Notes under the pieces: generated by a model | Database searches by the model: none | Seen by the model: the letters and a program-made list of their open reading frames with translations, nothing else | Told to the model about the DNA's origin: nothing | DNA from: a virus | Length of the DNA: 64,000 nt | Virus record (IMG/VR): IMGVR_UViG_3300008261_000075 | Coordinates: 45,387 to 109,386 of that record | Direction: 5' to 3' (one strand) | Made by a program: the position numbers and the translations under genes | Part shown: positions 8,131 through 15,830 of the stretch, in pieces | How positions within the stretch are numbered: position 1 is the first letter of the stretch | How the letters are laid out: each line of letters opens with the position of its first letter

Positions 8131-8984
8131 TATGTACCCCACTCATTTTTAAACAACGGCACTTGCAAACGGTCACTGTAGCGCCATCCACGTTTCATTG
8201 CAGCCAATGCTACATTCTTTGCGTTCAGCGTGTACACACTTTCAACGCCGCCTACAGGCATTAGATAAACATGACCTTTAAACCCTGCTTCGCGATATTC
8301 CTCCACAGCATGTTCTGCATCAATAATATCTTCTTCAGTTGCTACTACAAACTTCAAATATGCCGTGCCAACTTCTTCGTACTCGCAAACAATTTCTGGC
8401 TTAATTGCATCAAACCAATTCTCGCCACTTGCCGGCAGTTTAGCACTTACACTAAAGGTAAGTTCTTTTCCTACTACGCTATTCCATTTTCTTAAATATT
8501 CTTTAAACTCTGGTGTAAGTTTCTGGGTACCGTTTGTTTCAAATGTGATCTCTTTTAATCCGCGCATCTTAGAATTATTCAACAAGTCTGGATAAGCACG
8601 TTGCCAGCCTAGCAAAGGCTCACCGCCTGTAATAACCAAATGTTCATCCTGCCAATCATTATGCGGAATGATTTCCATGATGCGATCTACAATGGCTTCA
8701 CTAGTAAGCATAGGACTAAGATCTTTAAAATCTGGATGCCAGCTGGCATAGCTGTCACAACCAGTGCTAACTAATGGCAAGTCTTCGTATTTTGTAAATG
8801 GAGTAATCATTGTATGTGTAGCCGCAATGTCTGTTGCTTCGTGACTAATTTCACCACGCGGCATGCCAAACCCACTACATTTAAAGTTACAACCAAATGT
8901 ACGTAAGAAAACAGACGGTACACCCATATACCGTCCTTCACCTTGTATACTATAAAATAATTCTGCAATTTTAATCTTTGACAT
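8130..8984 (-). CDS. queE: QueE-like 7-carboxy-7-deazaguanine synthase (radical SAM)
   Basis: This 284-residue radical SAM enzyme is predicted to convert 6-carboxytetrahydropterin to 7-carboxy-7-deazaguanine (CDG). Family marks are YSIQGEG at residues 11-17, FLRTFGCNFKC and VITGGEPLL (SAM/GGEP motif). The cluster-binding cysteines are unusual: C32 and C36 are present, but the residue three after C36 is Phe. The next candidate ligand is C76 in GCDSY, after an insertion of about 39 residues. folE, queD and a dpdA-like gene lie within 12 kb, so it probably supplies modified guanine for DNA. It is coupled by overlap to both neighbours. Confidence 0.87.
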   Translation of the reverse strand: MSKIKIAELFYSIQGEGRYMGVPSVFLRTFGCNFKCSGFGMPRGEISHEATDIAATHTMITPFTKYEDLPLVSTGCDSYASWHPDFKDLSPMLTSEAIVDRIMEIIPHNDWQDEHLVITGGEPLLGWQRAYPDLLNNSKMRGLKEITFETNGTQKLTPEFKEYLRKWNSVVGKELTFSVSAKLPASGENWFDAIKPEIVCEYEEVGTAYLKFVVATEEDIIDAEHAVEEYREAGFKGHVYLMPVGGVESVYTLNAKNVALAAMKRGWRYSDRLQVPLFKNEWGT

Positions 8985-9312
8985 TCTGTTTCCTAAATTC
9001 TTCTACATCTTTGATTGCTAATTGTAACACAGATGCATAGTTTAGTGCAACCTGTTTGGTCATAATAATACAAGATTCAGTTTCAACATAACCTTTGGTT
9101 AGCAACTTCCAAATATGTGTCCAACGTCTAGTAGACCAAAAATTTGTTCTTGTTTGGGTATAGACTGTTACTGTAACACCTACGTCCTCCGCCTCTACAT
9201 CTATAGTATGTGTACAGTCGTTATCACCGCATTGGCATACAGCTTTGTACATTTTACTAGAACCCCAATCGTTGATTAGGAGTATACCATTGGCAGGTTC
9301 TTGTGCGCTCAT
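8971..9312 (-). CDS. Conserved small phage protein, unknown function
   Basis: This 113-residue protein contains a Cys/His stretch VCQCGDNDCTHTIDVE near residue 25 that could bind zinc. Beta-like segments and a C-terminal helix (ALNYASVLQLAIKDVEEF) follow. No family is recognised. It overlaps queE by 14 bases at its 3' end and the upstream gene by 4 bases (ATGA). Confidence 0.7.
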   Translation of the reverse strand: MSAQEPANGILLINDWGSSKMYKAVCQCGDNDCTHTIDVEAEDVGVTVTVYTQTRTNFWSTRRWTHIWKLLTKGYVETESCIIMTKQVALNYASVLQLAIKDVEEFRKQNVKD

Positions 9313-9626
9313 CGTAAGACCTCTAGTGTTGAAATTTTAGCAATCTTTTCACCAAAGTCTTCGTCTTTGCCAATAACATATATTTGATGATCGTGTCTGT
9401 CAGTTTTACGGTCATAGCGAGTAAACTCTACAACCTTGCCACCTACAGCGTTGTATACTTTGAACTGTAGTGTAGCTTCGCTATCAACGTGAGCACGACC
9501 ACTGATAGTGCTGATAGTATTGCCACGACTCAACTTAGGACTTGGATAACAATCCTCTGGCTGGTCTCTAGCATTTTCCCAATCCTCACGTACCCATTTA
9601 ACCACCATTCTTTTAAACCAGTTCAT
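9309..9626 (-). CDS. Small hypothetical phage protein
   Basis: This 105-residue protein has an amphipathic N-terminal helix (MNWFKRMVVKWVREDWENA) that could be membrane-peripheral. A beta-rich part with GRAHVDSEATLQFKVYNA and KVVEFTRYD follows. Function is unknown. The gene is coupled by ATGA overlaps on both sides. Confidence 0.65.
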   Translation of the reverse strand: MNWFKRMVVKWVREDWENARDQPEDCYPSPKLSRGNTISTISGRAHVDSEATLQFKVYNAVGGKVVEFTRYDRKTDRHDHQIYVIGKDEDFGEKIAKISTLEVLR

Positions 9627-9841
9627 TTACAAGTCTCCAACCATTTATCTAAACGATCAACAGCCTCTTCAAAATCAACAGCCCAAACTTTAGCTTCAAT
9701 TTCTCCGTCGACTATTTGCATGTTAAACGGAACAACTCCGTTAAATCTAAAGTCAGCTGGTGTGTTTACACATACAGTAAACTCCTGCAAATTTTTTGCG
9801 CGACTAATAAATTGATCCATAATATCTTTAGCAGTATCCAT
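9623..9841 (-). CDS. Small hypothetical phage protein
   Basis: This 72-residue acidic protein is unrecognised. It contains a beta stretch (FTVCVNTPADFRFNGVVPFN) and a C-terminal helix (FEEAVDRLDKWLETCK). Both ends overlap neighbouring genes by one to four bases, as is typical of this operon. Confidence 0.62.
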   Translation of the reverse strand: MDTAKDIMDQFISRAKNLQEFTVCVNTPADFRFNGVVPFNMQIVDGEIEAKVWAVDFEEAVDRLDKWLETCK

Positions 9842-10347
9842 TATTCTTCCTCAGGTTTAGGGTTATCCGTACTCCACGGCCACGATGTTCTAGGATCCGG
9901 CCGCGGTTTAAGTTTAACGTTTTCTTCAATAACTGTGCCGTCATCTTCGCACAGATCAATTTGATACGGAGCAATGATGTGAACCGCAGTGTCTTCTTCT
10001 AGCCAATCATGTTCCCCGTCAAACAACCAACCAGCGCCACCATCGTAGTAAGCTTCTCGGATAGCTTCTTGTTCTTCTTCACCGATATCATCACTAAACT
10101 CAATTTCAATGTTAATGCTGTCATCAAACTCACAACCCCAGCCTGCATCAGCTCTAGCATAAGCAACATCATCGCCCTCCCAAGGAAGGTTGCAGTCTAA
10201 GTCGCCCTCCACAAAACCTTGACCCCAACGATAAGTTTCGTCAATGGTAAAAGAACTAATGCTACCGTCTGCATTTTCTCTAAACATTTCTACATGATAG
10301 ACAATGCTTTTCTTTTCAAGTGGTTTAATTACATATACTTGGCTCAT
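9841..10347 (-). CDS. Highly acidic conserved phage protein
   Basis: This 168-residue protein is rich in Asp and Glu, with long acidic runs (FSDDIGEEEQEAIREAYYDG, FDGEHDWLEEDTAVH). A C-terminal tail contains RPDPRTSWPWSTDNPKPEEE. The strong negative charge could make it a DNA mimic or a protein-binding inhibitor, but that is conjecture. I recall relatives in cyanophages without function. It lies just downstream of folE. Confidence 0.68.
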   Translation of the reverse strand: MSQVYVIKPLEKKSIVYHVEMFRENADGSISSFTIDETYRWGQGFVEGDLDCNLPWEGDDVAYARADAGWGCEFDDSINIEIEFSDDIGEEEQEAIREAYYDGGAGWLFDGEHDWLEEDTAVHIIAPYQIDLCEDDGTVIEENVKLKPRPDPRTSWPWSTDNPKPEEE

Positions 10348-10356
10348 AATTTTTCC

Positions 10357-11037
10357 TTAACGTGGTTTCTTTGTACCCTGATCATCTTTAAATGCGCCTT
10401 TAAGTACTGTAGTCTGTGTTAGACTAGAGTGTGCCATAATACCACGGTTTTCACAACAGCCGTGTGTGGCTTGAATGTATACTGCTACGTTTTCTGAGTT
10501 GGTTGCTTTTTGGATTTCCCTAGCAATGTCATTACAAAGTTCCTCCTGGAGAGTACCTCTACGGGCACACCACTGAGCGATCCTTGTATACTTGCTAAGT
10601 CCGATGAGTTTCTCAGCCGCAATAATACCAATATAAGCAACGCCAGCAACGGGTTGGTGATGATGGCTACACATACTGCGAAGCTCACTACGAACAACCA
10701 ACATACCTTGATAACGGTCTGTCGAGTCATTTGGAAACGCGGTTGCGTCTGGTGCTGGTTCATATCTTCCTGCCATTATTTCATTAAAGTACATTTTAGC
10801 AAGACGTCTTGCTGTACCTTTGCTGTTAGGATCAGTTTCTCGATCAATCAACAGGGTGTCTAATACTTGTTCAAATGCTGTTGTTGCTTCGTTGATTAAA
10901 GAATCTTTTTCAACATCGCTAATGTATTCGCTGATATTGTCGCCAGCCCAGAAACGTTTGTTATTTTGTTTGAGCCTGTTGCGGATAACCTGGCTAAGAG
11001 GTCGTCCGTCTTCTTCTTTATAATGTAGTTCTGACAT
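10357..11037 (-). CDS. folE: GTP cyclohydrolase I FolE
   Basis: This 226-residue protein contains the zinc-site motif MCSHHHQP (C123, H126), GLSKYTRIAQWCARR and the second zinc motif HGCCENRG (C194 aligns with the usual HxC). It converts GTP to 7,8-dihydroneopterin triphosphate, the first step to both folate and 7-deazaguanines. With queD, queE and a dpdA-like gene nearby, the deazaguanine route is the more likely use. A plausible promoter lies upstream (11079-11106). Confidence 0.93.
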   Translation of the reverse strand: MSELHYKEEDGRPLSQVIRNRLKQNNKRFWAGDNISEYISDVEKDSLINEATTAFEQVLDTLLIDRETDPNSKGTARRLAKMYFNEIMAGRYEPAPDATAFPNDSTDRYQGMLVVRSELRSMCSHHHQPVAGVAYIGIIAAEKLIGLSKYTRIAQWCARRGTLQEELCNDIAREIQKATNSENVAVYIQATHGCCENRGIMAHSSLTQTTVLKGAFKDDQGTKKPR

Positions 11038-11078
11038 TTATTCTCCGAGTTAGTGTCGTGGATGACATATACTAGTAG

Positions 11079-11106
11079 TATATAGGTTTATTTAGGTCAA
11101 GGTCAA
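11079..11106 (-). promoter_or_regulatory. Candidate promoter for folE
   Basis: Two tandem TTGACC hexamers lie at 11101-11106 and 11095-11100 on the minus strand. The upstream one is 16 bases from TATATA at 11079-11084. The leader to the folE ATG is about 35-40 bases. The -10 is less ideal than at moxR, dsbA or dnaJ. Confidence 0.5.
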
Positions 11107-11117
11107 GTTTTCTCTGC

Positions 11118-11339
11118 TCAAACATTATCGGGAATTTTGTTTAAGATTTGGCAAAGTGATTTGACATCATCGTTGGTCATGAAGAAATTATAAGTTTGGC
11201 TGTCTACAACCTCGCCATTGTTCAAACTCTCCTGTATAAACTCTACAGAATTATAATCTTCTGGTCTAACACATTTCCAACTTTTAACACGAAGACGGAA
11301 TCCTTCGCTTTCTTTAACAACTTCATTTAATACGTTCAT
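11118..11339 (-). CDS. Small conserved phage protein
   Basis: This protein is about 73 residues from ATG 11339 (MNVLNEVVKES). An ideal AAGGAG site six bases upstream decides this start against an in-frame one at 11372. It is a mixed alpha/beta protein with SEGFRLRVKSWKC and a C-terminal VKSLCQILNKIPDN. Similar small proteins occur in marine T4-like phages; function unknown. Confidence 0.72.
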   Translation of the reverse strand: MNVLNEVVKESEGFRLRVKSWKCVRPEDYNSVEFIQESLNNGEVVDSQTYNFFMTNDDVKSLCQILNKIPDNV

Positions 11340-11349
11340 GTATTTCTCC

Positions 11350-11916
11350 TTAAAAAATAAGATCGGCTGCAATTACAAATCGATCTTGAGTTGATTGTGG
11401 TATCATGGGCCTATGATACACTTTACCAGGGTAAACAATCCAAGTAAAATCTTTTGGTACAGATTTAAATCTTTCAAGATTTTCTACGCCATTATAGGCA
11501 AATTCTGTACCACATTCTGTTTTGTCTGCAACATCATCAGGAATGTGCAAATAGTACACACCACTTAGTGTGCGCTCCTCACCGTATTGATGAGTATGCC
11601 AGAGCCTTTCCCGATCTTCTTGAATAGTGTTTGAAGTCATAAAACTCCAAGCCATTAGTTGTTTAATTGGAACTTCTTTTCCAAGATACATAAAACAACT
11701 AAAGATAAAACTCATTCTAAATTTTAACCAAGTAGGATCTTGGATTCCAAACAAATTAACTTCTGTTTGATACTTTGGTGAATTTTTAAAATATCTACCT
11801 TGATCAATAAATTCTCTAATTTGTGACTTTGCACTATTGTGATCGTCAGAAGTTATAACCGAACTAAAATCGTATTCTTCAAAAGTTTCAAAGCCGTTAT
11901 TAAATACCACTGTCAT
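11350..11916 (-). CDS. 2-oxoglutarate/Fe(II)-type oxygenase-like protein
   Basis: This 188-residue protein has the layout of small 2OG-Fe(II) oxygenases. It has LWHTHQYGEERTLSGVYYLH with candidate iron-binding histidines, then GTEFAYNG, then WIVYPGKVYHRPMI with a distal His, and finally QDRFVIAADLIF as the closing strand with an Arg that could bind 2-oxoglutarate. Phages use such enzymes for nucleobase or protein hydroxylation; the substrate is unknown. It overlaps the upstream gene by 4 bases. Confidence 0.72.
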   Translation of the reverse strand: MTVVFNNGFETFEEYDFSSVITSDDHNSAKSQIREFIDQGRYFKNSPKYQTEVNLFGIQDPTWLKFRMSFIFSCFMYLGKEVPIKQLMAWSFMTSNTIQEDRERLWHTHQYGEERTLSGVYYLHIPDDVADKTECGTEFAYNGVENLERFKSVPKDFTWIVYPGKVYHRPMIPQSTQDRFVIAADLIF

Positions 11917-12170
11917 AGTCGTTCACTTAATAGTATGCGGCATAACTGCTCGTCTTTTTCATTTTTAAAATGAAACTCCATAAAGTCTTCAAATGGGTGA
12001 TAGACAAACCTATCACCGGGTAAACCAAACACTTCCAATACCATGGCACATGTTTCATTCCACCACGATGTTCCTTGATTGTGCCAATCTACTCGAACAC
12101 AATAACTAAACTTCTTTACGGTAATTACCCTTTTCTGGGATAACGTGTCTAACACCGCCTCTTGGGTCAT
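11913..12170 (-). CDS. Small conserved phage protein
   Basis: This 85-residue protein contains CVRVDWHNQGTSWWNETCAM and GDRFVYHPFEDFMEFHF, a pattern I recall in small hypotheticals of cyanophages. Function is unknown. Its 5' end overlaps the HIT gene by about 65 bases in another frame, so a downstream start is possible, although no good alternative with a Shine-Dalgarno was seen. Confidence 0.6.
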   Translation of the reverse strand: MTQEAVLDTLSQKRVITVKKFSYCVRVDWHNQGTSWWNETCAMVLEVFGLPGDRFVYHPFEDFMEFHFKNEKDEQLCRILLSERL

Positions 12171-12480
12171 CCATATCTCCTTTGCGTCGCGGAATCATAT
12201 GTACATGTGGGTACATTACTGTTTGACCAGCAGCCTCGCCAACATTTTGTCCGATGTTGAACGCTTCCCACCGTCCAAGTTCAACGCCTTCAAACCCGAA
12301 TTTATATGCGGCTTTGAAGCACTCCCAGAGATTAACACTTTGCTCTTCGGTAGGCACAAATAGCAAATGCCCGGGGGTAACTGGATATGCGTCTCTAAAC
12401 ACCCAAAAGTCTTTTGATCGGAATTCAATTTCAGTCCACGGTGCTCGATTTTCATCTAAGGCCCTTTCAAGGTTGGTCAT
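12106..12480 (-). CDS. HIT-family protein
   Basis: This protein is about 124 residues from ATG 12480 (MTNLERALDEN), preceded by GAG at fitting distance. It carries PVTPGHLLFVP (early HIT strand) and the His-triad motif PHVHMIPRR near the C-terminus. HIT proteins hydrolyse or transfer nucleotide groups on phosphate-linked substrates. Here it may process nucleotides made by the nearby salvage and modification enzymes, which is inference. Confidence 0.85.
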   Translation of the reverse strand: MTNLERALDENRAPWTEIEFRSKDFWVFRDAYPVTPGHLLFVPTEEQSVNLWECFKAAYKFGFEGVELGRWEAFNIGQNVGEAAGQTVMYPHVHMIPRRKGDMDDPRGGVRHVIPEKGNYRKEV

Positions 12481-12628
12481 CTTTAATCTCAGCAAGTTGT
12501 TCTAGTAAGTATTCTCTATACATTCTTAACGATTCGCTATGACGATCTGCGTTAGTAGGCATGTCTTTTACTTTTTCTAGGTCTGCATTTACTTGCGATA
12601 TTCTTTGTAAGATTTCATCTTTAGTCAT
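12467..12628 (-). CDS. Small helical protein, 53 residues
   Basis: This reading frame starts at an ATG that overlaps the phosphoribosyltransferase stop as ATGA and ends 14 bases inside the HIT gene, giving 53 codons. The product begins MTKDEILQRISQVNADLEK and is Lys/Glu-rich and helical throughout, possibly a short coiled coil. Close packing, the coupled start and helix-like composition make it a likely real gene. Function unknown. Confidence 0.7.
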   Translation of the reverse strand: MTKDEILQRISQVNADLEKVKDMPTNADRHSESLRMYREYLLEQLAEIKDDQP

Positions 12629-13122
12629 TTAACCCACCATTCCTCGTATGGAAATTCAATCCAAACATCTTTCTCAGCTTTATTAACTTCCATGCCCCAG
12701 TAATTCATTCCGACATTGCACTTACTACTAAGATTATCAACGACTACAGCAAACCTAACATTATTACCCCAGACACCTTCCCATTTAGGATCGTCGGGAA
12801 AGCAACCGCTTGGCCAGTCTTTCATAATCCAGTTTAAAGTAGTTCCTTGGTCATTAATATCGTCAACAATGAGAATGTTTTTATTATTATATGCATCTTC
12901 AGCCATTCCTAGATCGCTAACAGTTTCAATGTTATCTCGAAGACTAACCTGTAGCGGCTTCATAGGGATGTTAAAATATTGACTAATCATTACAGCAGGC
13001 AATAACCCACCACGACTAATACCTACAATGTAGTCAGGTTTCCAACCAGTACGTTGAATAGTAGAACACATGTTTAAAACAAGCAATTTAAATTCTTTAA
13101 ATTTTATTAAACGCTTGTTCAT
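12625..13122 (-). CDS. Type I phosphoribosyltransferase
   Basis: This 165-residue protein has a clear PRPP-binding loop, ILIVDDINDQGTTL, near residue 83, and YIVGISRGGLLPAVMIS near the N-terminus. This matches hypoxanthine/xanthine-guanine or pyrimidine-operon type phosphoribosyltransferases. It would salvage a nucleobase to a nucleotide using PRPP. Because 7-deazaguanine genes surround it, a role in handling displaced guanine is conceivable but unproven. Confidence 0.85.
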   Translation of the reverse strand: MNKRLIKFKEFKLLVLNMCSTIQRTGWKPDYIVGISRGGLLPAVMISQYFNIPMKPLQVSLRDNIETVSDLGMAEDAYNNKNILIVDDINDQGTTLNWIMKDWPSGCFPDDPKWEGVWGNNVRFAVVVDNLSSKCNVGMNYWGMEVNKAEKDVWIEFPYEEWWVK

Positions 13123-13373
13123 TGAATGTTCCTTTTGGTAGTGCTATTATCTTCTGACAAAGATCGAACAATTTGTTGTTGCACATCTTCATCGAGAGTG
13201 TCAAGATCTTCAGCAGTAATTTGAGTCGACATAGCTTCGAGCTCTTCTTTACTTTTGTTCTCAAACATGTCCATAATGTCTTTAATCATTTGATCAAGCT
13301 CTTCTTGAGTGCCATCAAAATGATCAAAACATCCTGGCGCAAATTCGACTTTGAGTTTTTTGTCTTCAGTCAT
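13119..13373 (-). CDS. Small acidic conserved phage protein
   Basis: This protein is about 84 residues from ATG 13373 (MTEDKKLKVEFAPGCFDHFD). It overlaps the upstream stop by 8 bases, and the longer in-frame version has no ATG. It is very acidic and helical (QEELDQMIKDIMDMFENKSK). I recall a similar hypothetical in T4-like cyanophages; function unknown. Confidence 0.72.
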   Translation of the reverse strand: MTEDKKLKVEFAPGCFDHFDGTQEELDQMIKDIMDMFENKSKEELEAMSTQITAEDLDTLDEDVQQQIVRSLSEDNSTTKRNIQ

Positions 13374-13770
13374 CGTCGCCTTTAATTGTTTCAAATGTTC
13401 TGTATTTTCCCAATGCCGCAATGTATTCGTCATACAATTTCTTTAGCTTTGGGTGCTTAGCCTCTAGTTTAACATCTCTTTCGGGAATTTGCAAGACTTT
13501 TTCGATTGTGGTTAACCGTTCTTCTAAATCTCTACCGTTAATAACCATTCGACCTGTAACTTCTAATTCTGGCGGATTGGTTTGTTTAACAGTTAATGCA
13601 GGATTGGTATTGACAGTGCCATTAGCCCAAATATTAGAATAAGAAGTACCGTTACTACCAGTAGATGTTAAAAACTGTCCGTTCGTAGTGTTAGTAGTAT
13701 AGTTTACTAAAGGTATTGCTCCGTATCCTGGACTAACCGCGGAGTTTACGTTCTTGTAAGTAGCTGTCAT
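13366..13770 (-). CDS. Putative virion-associated small protein
   Basis: This protein is about 134 residues from ATG 13770 (MTATYKNVNSAV). The N-terminal half is Asn/Thr/Ser/Gly-rich (VNYTTNTTNGQFLTSTGSNG), typical of beta-structured virion proteins. The C-terminal part contains MVINGRDLEERLTTIEKVLQ and a Lys-rich helix. A structural role is inferred from composition only. Confidence 0.62.
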   Translation of the reverse strand: MTATYKNVNSAVSPGYGAIPLVNYTTNTTNGQFLTSTGSNGTSYSNIWANGTVNTNPALTVKQTNPPELEVTGRMVINGRDLEERLTTIEKVLQIPERDVKLEAKHPKLKKLYDEYIAALGKYRTFETIKGDDD

Positions 13771-14212
13771 TGTGAATCCATTTATTATCAACAAGAAATC
13801 CCCATTCTCGTTTTTGTGGACCAGGCATAAACAAGGTCCATGCAGTTACACCGGCTTTAAGCTCAATGCGATGATAGCTATTAGGACTGCAAATACGAAA
13901 ATGACCAGGCCTGCGCCAATGCCGTGTCTCACTGATCTTGACTCCAGTTGAATCAAAGTTAGGAGTCCATTCATAATAACCACCTTTTAAAATCAATGTG
14001 GCATACGGCCATGGATGATCGTGTATATCATCCGGATCACCTTTTAAAAATTTATGTAAAAATACATTAAACGGGAACGTTTTTCTATCTTTTAGAAAAA
14101 GATAATATCTTTCTAGATAGGGTTGATTATCAACTCGATCCATAATGATCCTTTTTCGATCATGCTTTTCTAAAAAAGAAAAGAATTTATTTTTTATCTG
14201 TTGGATTATCAT
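13733..14212 (-). CDS. Cupin-like protein
   Basis: This 159-residue protein has a cupin-type metal site: IHDHPWPYATLILKGGYYEW (HxH and following strand), GHFRICSPNSYHRIEL (second-motif His) and VTAWTLFMPGPQKREWGF. It could be a dioxygenase or a sugar or nucleotide-modifying cupin; the substrate is unknown. It overlaps both neighbours, about 38 bases on the downstream side, so the exact boundary of the downstream gene matters. Confidence 0.72.
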   Translation of the reverse strand: MIIQQIKNKFFSFLEKHDRKRIIMDRVDNQPYLERYYLFLKDRKTFPFNVFLHKFLKGDPDDIHDHPWPYATLILKGGYYEWTPNFDSTGVKISETRHWRRPGHFRICSPNSYHRIELKAGVTAWTLFMPGPQKREWGFLVDNKWIHNDSYLQERKLRG

Positions 14213-14591
14213 AATCGTCTTTCACAAGTTTATAAGTAGTTTTAAACTTTTCAAATGCAATTTTCAATCCAGGATACTGCTCGCACATTTCTTGAATTCT
14301 TGTCCATTGCGGAAATGAATTGACCCATTCTTCGTCACTCCAGTAATACGGTGAACTATCGAGTGTTACTGTATTAATAGTACCAGACACTGCGCCACCG
14401 TTTGTTATAGTAAAACTACCAGTTGCACCTACACCACCTATACCAGCACCGGTGTTATAAAAATAAGTACCTCCGGTATTGCTTAGAGTAATTGTATCTG
14501 ATGCAACCATAGTAGATACATTCTGAGATGAGAACTCACCGGAATCATCTAATGTTATTGAGTAGCTTGGTTGCGCTGAAGAATTGTTCAT
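14187..14591 (-). CDS. Putative virion-associated small protein
   Basis: This protein is about 134 residues from ATG 14591, preceded by AAAAGG nine bases upstream. The first 90 residues are Thr/Ser/Gly-rich beta repeats (TITLSNTGGTYFYNTGAGIG). The C-terminal 45 residues are a helical region (RIQEMCEQYPGLKIAFEKFK). Its 5' end lies inside the 3' relic of the glycosyltransferase. The Ser/Thr-rich plus helical-tail layout resembles the gene at 13366-13770, so the two may be related. Function unknown. Confidence 0.62.
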   Translation of the reverse strand: MNNSSAQPSYSITLDDSGEFSSQNVSTMVASDTITLSNTGGTYFYNTGAGIGGVGATGSFTITNGGAVSGTINTVTLDSSPYYWSDEEWVNSFPQWTRIQEMCEQYPGLKIAFEKFKTTYKLVKDDYDNPTDKK

Positions 14592-14712
14592 GTAGTGCAT
14601 CCTTTTGTTTTCTTATTTGCGGCAAGAAAGAAGCATAGTTTTCCATGTATTGAGTTATTTTATAACATATAGCAGGTCTAAACATTTCGTATGCTTCAAA
14701 ACTTTCAGTCCA
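14545..14712 (-). pseudogene. Out-of-frame 3' remnant of the glycosyltransferase
   Basis: In the frame shifted relative to the upstream glycosyltransferase, this stretch reads WTESFEAYEMFRPAI, then a helix and HEQFFSATKLLNNIR before a stop. That is the C-terminal helix pattern I expect for this phage glycosyltransferase family. The frame has no start codon of its own near the junction. It looks like the true C-terminus, separated by a frameshifting deletion. Confidence 0.6.
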
Positions 14713-15575
14713 ATAGCATCTACTACGGCACCTTCGTACCAACTGATGCCAAGTGTTTCTTGTAAGTTAGCACTGAACACTAGTTTAGCCTCGCCTAACA
14801 AATTATGATACTCGTTCTTTGTAAGTTGCTGATCCTGACAAACAACAAATTCATATTGTGGTAAGTGTTCTTTTAGATCACGGAATATGTCAACTTGTTT
14901 TTCTGGAGCGATACGATGCGGGAAAAGAATAAGATCACGCTTGGGCATGTTTTTATACATTAACAATGTATCCTGCATATACTCCATAGGCCAGCCAGTA
15001 CGTACAAATCTAGGATCTTCACCATTTAGGATTTCTTCTAAGTGTTCACTATACCAAGGATTTTCTGTAGGATAATCATTTAGTAAATTTGTATAGAACA
15101 ACTTGATATGGAAATCTGTAGCAAAGTAGTTATGATCAAATGCGTGAAAGAAACTCTTCTCAGCATGTCTAACCCAAGGCTTATTACCTACAAGACGTCC
15201 TAAAAAGTCTTGCGGATCATAACTACCAGCATGCCATAAGCCGTGAGTGACTACTGGAATGCCCAGCAATTCACTCATATACTTTAGGTTAATGATACCC
15301 GGGTGCCAAGCATCAGTAAAAATAAAGTGATCACCGGGATGAACGGCTCCGTCGCAAAATAGACGACCCATCTGCTCCACTTGTGCTGATTTATAAATGT
15401 TGGTACCGCCAAAATTAAGGAACGCACCCGGAGTAGTTGCTGTAGGAATGTCTGTAGGCCCACATAGAACTTGAACATTGTGTCCTGCCTTTTTAAGTAA
15501 AGTAGGTACATGGCGCTTCCACTGCGCCGTATACCTGGTTTCAACTGCTTCTAAATCAACTAAAAATACGTTCAT
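14655..15575 (-). CDS. Glycosyltransferase (GT-B type), C-terminally disrupted
   Basis: The 306-residue reading frame looks like a GT4/GT-B glycosyltransferase. The N-terminus is MNVFLVDLEAVETRYTAQWK; the middle has HFIFTDAWHPGIINLKYM, DLILFPHRIAPEKQ and YEFVVCQDQ. The conserved LQETLGISWYEGAVVDAI ends at residue 288. After that the frame reads 18 unrelated residues and stops. The expected family C-terminus continues in another frame (14545-14712), and the usual acceptor-side segment between the two appears missing. It may be inactive, or the break may be an assembly error. Confidence 0.75.
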   Translation of the reverse strand: MNVFLVDLEAVETRYTAQWKRHVPTLLKKAGHNVQVLCGPTDIPTATTPGAFLNFGGTNIYKSAQVEQMGRLFCDGAVHPGDHFIFTDAWHPGIINLKYMSELLGIPVVTHGLWHAGSYDPQDFLGRLVGNKPWVRHAEKSFFHAFDHNYFATDFHIKLFYTNLLNDYPTENPWYSEHLEEILNGEDPRFVRTGWPMEYMQDTLLMYKNMPKRDLILFPHRIAPEKQVDIFRDLKEHLPQYEFVVCQDQQLTKNEYHNLLGEAKLVFSANLQETLGISWYEGAVVDAIGLKVLKHTKCLDLLYVIK

Positions 15576-15817
15576 TAAGCATCGTGTCTTGAGTTATTAA
15601 ATCTAGGCTTATTTCCTAGGTACGGTTTACGTTCACCGGTCCAGGGCTTCTTTTCGCCATTCCATGGACGCTTAGGTCTGCGGCTATTTTCAAATGAACG
15701 CCATACGTGGCTTTCTCTATTATAGAGATCTGCCGGGTTGTATGGAAGGAGTTCGAATCTGCAAAAATTTAGCAGGTTTTCGAGATCGTTAAAAATTTTA
15801 ACAACTTCCGGTTTCAT
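15575..15817 (-). CDS. Small basic conserved phage protein
   Basis: This 80-residue protein has an N-terminal helical part (VVKIFNDLENLLNFCRFELL) and a C-terminal Arg/Lys/Trp/Pro-rich tail with repeated PW-G-E-(K/R)KP units (PWNGEKKPWTGERKPYLG). The tail could bind nucleic acid. AAGGA sits upstream of the ATG. It lies immediately downstream of the queD relic, so it may once have been co-transcribed with that copy. Confidence 0.7.
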   Translation of the reverse strand: MKPEVVKIFNDLENLLNFCRFELLPYNPADLYNRESHVWRSFENSRRPKRPWNGEKKPWTGERKPYLGNKPRFNNSRHDA

Positions 15818-15830
15818 ATACTGTCCTTAA

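Noticed and set aside
13366-13794. Longer start of the small virion-like protein at 13794
   Set aside because: That start would be TTG without a good ribosome site; the ATG at 13770 is preferred.
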